The position numbers and the translations under genes were made by a program. A DNA stretch of 64,000 bases from Geomonas sp. Red32 (GTDB taxonomy: Bacteria; Desulfobacterota; Desulfuromonadia; Geobacterales; Geobacteraceae): positions 1 through 64,000 of the forward strand of contig NZ_JAKLOY010000010.1 in the NCBI RefSeq assembly GCF_023652955.1, read 5' to 3'. Below, piece by piece: positions 59,161-64,000 of the stretch. Numbering within the stretch: position 1 is the stretch's first letter; the number at the start of each line of letters is the position of its first letter. The notes under the pieces are model-generated. The model worked only from the letters and a program-made list of their open reading frames with translations. It was not told the DNA's origin and made no database searches.

Positions 59161-60180
59161 TTACAGCGTCTTGTCTGCGGCGGCGGCGAAGAGTTTCAGC
59201 TTCTCCATGAGGGCGTCGAACTTCTTCGGCTTGAGCGACTGCGGGCCGTCGGAGGAGGCGCGCTCGGGGTCGGGATGGACCTCGATGATCAGGCCGTCGG
59301 CCCCGGCGGCGACGGCGGCGTAGGACATCGGCGCGATGTAGTGGTAGTTGCCGGTTGCATGGGAGGGGTCGATCACCACCGGGAGGTGGGTCTTCGACTT
59401 GAGGACCGGGATGGCGGAGAGGTCGAGGGTGTTGCGGGTGGCGGTCTCGAAGGTCCGGATGCCGCGCTCGCAGAGGATGACCGACTGGTTCCCTTCGCTC
59501 ATGATGTACTCGGCGCTCATCAGGAACTCCTGGATGGTCATCGACATGCCGCGCTTCAAGAGGATCGGCTTGTTGATCTGACCGACCTTTTTCAGGAGGG
59601 CGAAGTTCTGGGCGTTGCGGGCGCCGATCTGGAGCATGTCGGCGTAGGAGGCGACGAGGTCGACGGACTCGGGGTCGATGACCTCGGTGACGAAGGGAAG
59701 CCCGGTGAGATCGCGTGCCTTGGCGAGGAGCTTCAGCCCTTCCTCTTCGAGGCCCTGGAAGGAGTAGGGGGAGGTGCGGGGCTTGAAGGCGCCGCCGCGC
59801 AGCATCTGGGCGCCGGAGGCTTTGACCGCCTGGGCGGACTCGATGATCTGCTGCTCGCTCTCCACCGAACAGGGACCCGCCATCACCACCAGCTCCTTGC
59901 CGCCGATGGAAAGGGTGTCGGAGATCCTGACGACGCTCGGTGCCTTCTTCACTTCCAGCGAGGCGAGCTTGTACGGCTGGAGGATGGGGACCACGCTCTC
60001 GACCCCCTGCATCGACTCGATGCTCTGCAGAACGCTCTTGCCGCGCTCGTCGCCTACCGCACCGATGACGTCGCGGGTGGTGCCGCGAATGAGGTGCGGG
60101 GTGTAGCCCAACTCCTTGATCCGCTTGGTTACTTCGTCCCTCTCCTTCTTCGCTGCGCCGGCTTTCATTACCACGATCAT
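59161..60180 (-). CDS. aroF: 3-deoxy-7-phosphoheptulonate (DAHP) synthase, ACT-like N-terminal domain
   Basis: 339 residues. First step of the shikimate pathway, joining PEP and erythrose-4-phosphate. N-terminal ferredoxin-like regulatory domain ([20 protein letters not shown], residues 1-70) as in Thermotoga-type enzymes, then the barrel: [95 protein letters not shown]. The N-terminal domain allows feedback inhibition by aromatic amino acids in relatives. A hairpin leader lies upstream. Confidence 0.95.
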   Translation of the reverse strand: MIVVMKAGAAKKERDEVTKRIKELGYTPHLIRGTTRDVIGAVGDERGKSVLQSIESMQGVESVVPILQPYKLASLEVKKAPSVVRISDTLSIGGKELVVMAGPCSVESEQQIIESAQAVKASGAQMLRGGAFKPRTSPYSFQGLEEEGLKLLAKARDLTGLPFVTEVIDPESVDLVASYADMLQIGARNAQNFALLKKVGQINKPILLKRGMSMTIQEFLMSAEYIMSEGNQSVILCERGIRTFETATRNTLDLSAIPVLKSKTHLPVVIDPSHATGNYHYIAPMSYAAVAAGADGLIIEVHPDPERASSDGPQSLKPKKFDALMEKLKLFAAAADKTL

Positions 60181-60272
60181 CTTCGCTTCCTCCTGGGGGA
60201 TTCCCGAAAAGCGAAAGGGCCGGAAGGATATCCCCCCGGCCCTGTTATCGTGTTATCTCTCATACAAACCAT
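60177..60272 (-). promoter_or_regulatory. aroF leader with terminator-like hairpin and overlapping 31-codon ORF
   Basis: On the minus strand AGGGCCGG and CCGGCCCT (60243-60216) pair and are followed by TTTCGCTTTTCG, like a weak terminator inside the aroF leader. An [34 protein letters not shown] spans the hairpin and its TGA overlaps the aroF start (ATGA). The peptide has Tyr and two Phe codons in the hairpin region, so attenuation is possible; the ORF may also be chance. The rest of 60273-60527 shows no gene. Confidence 0.4.
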
Positions 60273-60527
60273 AAAAGGGGGGAGGATCCTGTCCACCCCG
60301 GCTTTCGGTTTGTTTGGTTTAGATCAGCTTCCTAAATCAAACCTCTACCCGGGGAGACGGCCTAAAATAAAAGCCGCACCAAAAGTAAAAGTTAAAAAAG
60401 GAAAAATAGCTGGTCTTGATCATGGCTCCCCTTTTGCCAGTTTGGTGAAGACATGTCAAGAAAAAACTCCCCGCTATGTGATTCAAGTTGTTTGACAACG
60501 CCCAGGCTTTCCGTTAATTTGGCCGGA

Positions 60528-60986
60528 ATGCACGACTGGTTTGCCGGCTATGGCTATTACTCGCTGTTCCTGCTGAGTTTCCTCGCCTCCACACTGATCC
60601 CGCTCGGGTCGGAGTGGTTGCTGGTTGCCATGCTGCTGGCACACTACGATCCGCTTAAGGTGGTGGCCGTGGCCACCGCCGGCAACTACCTCGGCGCGCT
60701 CTCCACTTACTGGATCGGGCTCTACGGCGGGGACTTTCTCAAGGTCAGGGTGCTCAGGATGGACGAGCAGAGCACCCAAAAGGCCGAACGATTCTATCAA
60801 CGGTTCGGCTCCTATTCGCTTCTGTTAAGCTTCCTCCCGGTGATCGGGGACCCGCTCTGCCTGGTGGGAGGGGTGCTGCGGGTCGGCTTCCTGCGCTTCA
60901 CGCTGCTGGTCGCCTCCGGTAAGCTCGCCCGCTATGCGGCGGTGGCCTGGATGACCATCGGGCTTGGGGCGAAGGTAGGGGCCTGA
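60528..60986 (+). CDS. YqaA/DedA-family membrane protein
   Basis: 152 residues. Hydrophobic throughout with the VTT-type pattern: YYSLFLLSFLASTLIPLGSE, VVAVATAGNYLGALSTYWIG, KAERFYQRFGSYSLLLSFLP, VIGDPLCLVGGVLRV. YqaA proteins are a short branch of the DedA family, linked to membrane-lipid scrambling or proton-gradient homeostasis. The ATG at 60528 has only a weak ribosome site. It is 16 bp ahead of the M16 protease gene and may be cotranscribed. Confidence 0.85.
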   Translation: MHDWFAGYGYYSLFLLSFLASTLIPLGSEWLLVAMLLAHYDPLKVVAVATAGNYLGALSTYWIGLYGGDFLKVRVLRMDEQSTQKAERFYQRFGSYSLLLSFLPVIGDPLCLVGGVLRVGFLRFTLLVASGKLARYAAVAWMTIGLGAKVGA

Positions 60987-61002
60987 ACGGAGTATACAGT
61001 TA

Positions 61003-62292
61003 ATGCTCAGTTGCACGAGTAAGGTTCTCCCCAATGGGTTGCGGCTGGTTTCGGTCCGGATGCCGCACTTGCACACGGCGGAGATTGCCATCTACATCAA
61101 GGCCGGTGGCCGCAACGACACCGCCGGCAAGTCGGGAATCTCCCACTTTCTCGAACACATGCTGTTTCGTGGCTCGGCCGAGTTCGCCTCCAGCCTGGAG
61201 CTGGAGATCGCCTTCGAAGCGATCGGCGGGAGCGTCAACGCGGCCACGGACGAGGAGACCACCTGCTACTTCTCGCGGGTACATCCGCAGCATATGGGCA
61301 CGGGGGTGAAGCTCTTCTCGTCGATGCTCCTTCACCCGACCCTGGCCGGGATCGAGATCGAGAAGCGGATCATCACCGAGGAGGCCCTCGAGGACATCAA
61401 CGAACGGGGGGAGGAGACCAACCCCGGGAACCTCGCGAGCAAGCTCCTCTGGCCGGGGCACCCCCTCGGCACGCCGACCATCGGCTACCTCGACTCGATC
61501 AAGGGGATCACCGGGGAGGACCTGCGCGAGTACCTCGCCACCTTCTACGTGCCGGGTAACGCCCTCATCGTGGCGGCGGGAAGGCACGATACCGGGGAGT
61601 TCTTCGCCGCGTGCGAGGAAAGCTTCGCCGGGTGGCAAGGGGGCCCGCCTCCTGCACCGGTCCCGGCGTCCGACCAGCAGGATGAACCCCGCTCGCTCTT
61701 CGTGAAGGACAGCGACAGCCAGGTCAACCTTCAGATCGCCTTCCGGGGATTCGCACGGCCCGACCGGCGCCTGATGGCCCTGCGGCTGATCCGCCGGATC
61801 CTCTGCGGTGGCGGCACCTCCCGCCTCCATCTCACCCTGCGTGAGAAGCTGGGCATCGTCTACTCGGTGGACGCTTCGCTTTCGGCCTACGAAGAGACCG
61901 GCGCCTTCGCCATCGAGCTTGCCACCGCTCCGGAAAACCTGGTGCTGGCGGTCTCCGAGGTGCTGAGCGAGGTGAAGACCCTCGCCTTCGTCGACATGGA
62001 TGAGGCGGAACTTTCCAGGGTGAAGGAAGGATACTTCTACGACCTGGAATACAGCGCGGACTCCACCTACGAGATGCAGGTCCGCTACGGCTGGGGCGAG
62101 CTGATGGGCATGGTCCGCACCCTCGAGGAGGACCGCATCGAGGCCGCTGCCATCGATGCCGCCGCCATCCGCGAGACCTGCCACGCGCTCTTCCAGCCGG
62201 CCAACGTGAACCTGGTGGCGGTGGGGCCCTGGAAGGCCGGGGCGAAACGGGCGGTGGAGAAGTTGATCAAAGAGTATAAGAAGGGGTGGTAA
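61003..62292 (+). CDS. M16-family zinc protease (mitochondrial-processing-peptidase-like)
   Basis: 429 residues. Inverted zinc motif GISHFLEHMLFRGS (HxxEH) near residue 50 and the third ligand in the NAATDEETTCYF...EEALEDINERGEE region. C-terminal inactive half with LRLIRRILCGGGTSRLHLTL, REKLGIVYSVDASLSAYEET. Such proteases are often next to polynucleotide phosphorylase or cobalamin genes and degrade small peptides. No signal peptide. It precedes the cbi genes by 22 bp. Confidence 0.93.
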   Translation: MLSCTSKVLPNGLRLVSVRMPHLHTAEIAIYIKAGGRNDTAGKSGISHFLEHMLFRGSAEFASSLELEIAFEAIGGSVNAATDEETTCYFSRVHPQHMGTGVKLFSSMLLHPTLAGIEIEKRIITEEALEDINERGEETNPGNLASKLLWPGHPLGTPTIGYLDSIKGITGEDLREYLATFYVPGNALIVAAGRHDTGEFFAACEESFAGWQGGPPPAPVPASDQQDEPRSLFVKDSDSQVNLQIAFRGFARPDRRLMALRLIRRILCGGGTSRLHLTLREKLGIVYSVDASLSAYEETGAFAIELATAPENLVLAVSEVLSEVKTLAFVDMDEAELSRVKEGYFYDLEYSADSTYEMQVRYGWGELMGMVRTLEEDRIEAAAIDAAAIRETCHALFQPANVNLVAVGPWKAGAKRAVEKLIKEYKKGW

Positions 62293-62314
62293 TACCCGAG
62301 ACGTTGGAGCGTAA

Positions 62315-62698
62315 ATGAACACTGCTATACTGCTTTTGGCCCATGGATCGAGGATTGCGGAGGCCAACGATGCCGCCCGCGACATCGCTGCCATGGTCAA
62401 GGATATGACCAAGTACGACATCGTGGAAGTGGCCTTCCGTGAGCAGCACCTTCCCAACATCCAGATGGGGATCGATAACTGCGTGGCCCAGGGTGCCAAG
62501 CGCATCCTGATGGTCCCGTATTTCCTTTATATGGGCGCCCACGTCCAGGAGGACCTCCCGGAGGAGATGGAAGTCGCCCAGCAGCGCCACCCCGGCATCC
62601 AGATGGTGCTCGGCAGGCACCTCGGGGCACACCCGAAGCTCGCCGAGATCGTGGTGGAGCGGATCGCCGAGACGCTGACCGAGGAGAGGTGGTACTGA
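62315..62698 (+). CDS. cbiX: Short sirohydrochlorin cobaltochelatase CbiX
   Basis: 127 residues, the length of the single-domain CbiX-S type that works as a dimer. Contains ILLLAHGSRIAEANDAARDI (catalytic His in AHGSR), VEVAFREQHLPNIQMGIDNC and LMVPYFLYMGAHVQEDLPEE. It inserts cobalt into sirohydrochlorin in the early-cobalt (anaerobic) B12 pathway. Its stop overlaps the cbiC start (TGATG). Confidence 0.92.
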   Translation: MNTAILLLAHGSRIAEANDAARDIAAMVKDMTKYDIVEVAFREQHLPNIQMGIDNCVAQGAKRILMVPYFLYMGAHVQEDLPEEMEVAQQRHPGIQMVLGRHLGAHPKLAEIVVERIAETLTEERWY

Positions 62699-63348
62699 TG
62701 TCGGTACACCTGCGCCCCGAAGAGATCGAGGCGGAGTCGTTCAGGATCATCGAGGAGGAGGTCGGCCCGCACCACTGGTCGGTTCTCGAGTGGCCGATCG
62801 TGCGGCGCGCCATCCACACCAGCGCGGATTTCGATTACGCCGTCTCCATGCAGATCTCCGGCAATGCCGTCGCCTCGGGGATCGCGGCCCTGAAGGCTGG
62901 GTGCGGCATCGTGAGCGACACCACCATGATCCTCTCCGGGATCAACAAGCAGCGGCTCGCGCGCTTCGGCGTGCAGGGAAACTGCCTGGTGGCCGACCCG
63001 GAGGTCGCCCGCGAGGCGAAGGAGAAGGGGATCACCCGCTCCATCGTCGCCATGCGCACGGCGGCCAGGGATGCCGGCAACGGGATCTTCGTGATCGGCA
63101 ACGCTCCCACCGCCCTTTTCGAACTGATCAGGCTGGTGCGCGAGGATGGGGTCCGTCCCCGTCTCGTGGTGGCCCTTCCGGTAGGCTTCGTCGGCGCCGC
63201 CGAGAGCAAGGATGCGCTGAGGGCTCTGGCCGTCGAGATGCCGGATCTCCCGTTCATCACCAACCGTGGCAGAAAGGGTGGCTCCAACGTCGCCGCCGCG
63301 GTGATGAACGCCATCCTCATCGAGGCCGCCGCAGCGAGCGACAATTAG
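62698..63348 (+). CDS. cbiC: Precorrin-8X/cobalt-precorrin-8 methylmutase CbiC
   Basis: 216 residues. Contains SFRIIEEEVGPHHWSVLEWP, IVRRAIHTSADFDYA with the catalytic His of HTSADFDY, GCGIVSDTTMILSGINKQRL and TAARDAGNGIFVIGNAPTAL. It moves a methyl group from C11 to C12 to give (cobalt-)cobyrinate. Starts on the overlapping TGATG with cbiX, so translation is coupled. Confidence 0.95.
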   Translation: MSVHLRPEEIEAESFRIIEEEVGPHHWSVLEWPIVRRAIHTSADFDYAVSMQISGNAVASGIAALKAGCGIVSDTTMILSGINKQRLARFGVQGNCLVADPEVAREAKEKGITRSIVAMRTAARDAGNGIFVIGNAPTALFELIRLVREDGVRPRLVVALPVGFVGAAESKDALRALAVEMPDLPFITNRGRKGGSNVAAAVMNAILIEAAAASDN

Positions 63349-63351
63349 CGG

Positions 63352-63445
63352 TGAAGTCCCCCTTTGAAAAGGGGGATTTAGGGGGATTTTCAGTGGTAGC
63401 AGCCGGGAAAAGCCCCCCCGGCCCCCCTTTTTCAAAGGGGGGAGG
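63352..63445. repeat. Two REP-like palindromes between cbiC and cbiD
   Basis: AAGTCCCCCTTTGAAAAGGG, GGATTTAGGGGGA at 63354-63386 and GGCCCCCCTTTTTCAAAGGG, GGGAGG at 63419-63445. They interrupt an otherwise tight operon and leave a 188-bp gap without a gene. Confidence 0.65.
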
Positions 63446-63536
63446 CTTGGAACAGGGGCTGGCGGTAAATTGGTGCCAGTCATGTTGATGGTTTTGATGC
63501 TGAAAAGTCGATTGTAATGCCACCAGTCTGGACCGG

Positions 63537-64000
63537 ATGAGCCTGATGAACGGTAAGACTCTGAAATACGGCTTCACAACCGGCTCATGCGCGGCCGCCG
63601 CGGTAAAAGGGGCGGCCCAGATGCTGCGGGATCAGACGCTGATCGACGAGGTGGATCTCCATCTCCCCTCGGGCGACACGGCGCGCTTTCCCCTGCACGG
63701 CTGCCGGCTTACCGGCAAGGGCGCGACGTGCTACGTCGTAAAGGACGCCGGTGACGACCCGGACGTGACCAACGGCTGCCACGTCCACGCGACGGTCGAG
63801 ATCGATCTCTTCACCAAGCACCGGATTCTCATCCAGGGGGGAGTCGGCATCGGCCGGGTCACCAAGCCCGGACTCGCCCTCAAGGTAGGGGAGTGGGCGA
63901 TTAACCCGGTCCCGCGCCGGATGATCATGGAGGTGGTGAAGGAAGTCTTCGCCCTTCGCTGCGTCCCCGCCACGATCACCATCACGATCAGCATCCCCAA
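63537..64000 (+). CDS. cbiD: Cobalt-precorrin-5B C1-methyltransferase CbiD (cut by window edge)
   Basis: About 154 codons are visible. The N-terminal signature GKTLKYGFTTGSCAAAAVKG is diagnostic of CbiD, and CYVVKDAGDDPDVTNGCHVH, GVGIGRVTKPGLALKVGEWA, INPVPRRMI continue the family pattern. It methylates C1 of cobalt-precorrin-5B in anaerobic B12 synthesis. ATGs at 63537 and 63546 are possible starts. Its position after cbiX and cbiC indicates a cobalamin operon running out of the window. Confidence 0.95.
   Translation, partial: MSLMNGKTLKYGFTTGSCAAAAVKGAAQMLRDQTLIDEVDLHLPSGDTARFPLHGCRLTGKGATCYVVKDAGDDPDVTNGCHVHATVEIDLFTKHRILIQGGVGIGRVTKPGLALKVGEWAINPVPRRMIMEVVKEVFALRCVPATITITISIP

Noticed and set aside
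62293-62314. Cobalamin riboswitch upstream of the cbi genes
   Set aside because: The gap is only 22 bp and no B12-box-like sequence was seen there or in 60987-61002.

Overview
This window looks like the chromosome of a Geobacter-type deltaproteobacterium (Desulfuromonadia/Geobacteraceae). The basis is an eight-haem octahaem cytochrome, a second c-type cytochrome, two chemoreceptors, a PAS/GAF histidine kinase, anaerobic (cbi-type) cobalamin genes, high G+C coding sequence, and many short intergenic palindromes. No 16S gene or other decisive marker is present, so the genus is an inference.

Core segment 1 (about 1-18.6 kb). The N-terminus of kdpA lies at the left edge on the minus strand, preceded by a small exported protein. 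Divergent from it are a membrane-anchored Ser/Thr kinase and a KimA-like APC-family K+ permease whose upstream region holds a KdpE-box-like sequence, so this looks like a potassium-homeostasis cluster. Next come an octahaem tetrathionate-reductase-family cytochrome, a GreA/GreB-like protein, a chemoreceptor, a radical SAM protein, a CDF metal exporter, a frameshifted lipoprotein gene next to a cytochrome c'/c556-like gene, a two-TM K+-channel-like protein, a histidine kinase and a PAS chemoreceptor. At 16.92-17.49 kb is an array of 27 tandem 21-bp repeats.

Accessory segment (about 18.6-47.8 kb), bounded by tRNA-Lys(CTT) and tRNA-Ser(CGA). It holds a toxin-antitoxin pair, REP-like repeats, and a complete type I restriction-modification operon (hsdM-hsdS-hsdR). 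The hsdR gene is followed by a gene that shares the N-terminal domain of HsdR, fused to a DUF1566-like domain, and lies between two copies of a ~130-bp direct repeat. Then follow a tightly overlapping three-gene operon headed by a TIGR04255-family protein and a DUF167 gene. From about 30.2 to 47.7 kb lies an integrated element beside tRNA-Ser: a P4-type tyrosine integrase, two AlpA-like regulators, a serine recombinase, a replication module (replisome-organizer-like protein, DnaB-like helicase, SSB), ParB-like and HD-domain proteins, a Bro-N protein, a large phage-like protein, many small overlapping genes, and decayed mcp/cheB remnants. No capsid, portal, terminase-large or conjugation gene was recognised, so it is a satellite-like or degraded phage element rather than a full prophage.

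Core segment 2 (47.9-64 kb). This is ordinary housekeeping: tadA, nikR, an NDUFA9-like dehydrogenase, a rubrerythrin-like diiron protein, an FKBP/SlyD isomerase, a Nudix hydrolase plus pseudouridine synthase pair, a secreted Cys-rich repeat protein, a cyclase-family hydrolase, Hsp33, a U32 peptidase, a DAHP synthase with a hairpin leader, a YqaA/DedA protein, an M16 protease, and the start of a cobalamin operon (cbiX, cbiC, cbiD cut by the right edge).

The strongest candidates for something undescribed are the repeat-flanked fourth gene of the restriction operon, the TIGR04255 operon, the 21-bp array, and the cargo-like gene at 45.5-46.2 kb. All family assignments are by reading motifs; no database search was run.
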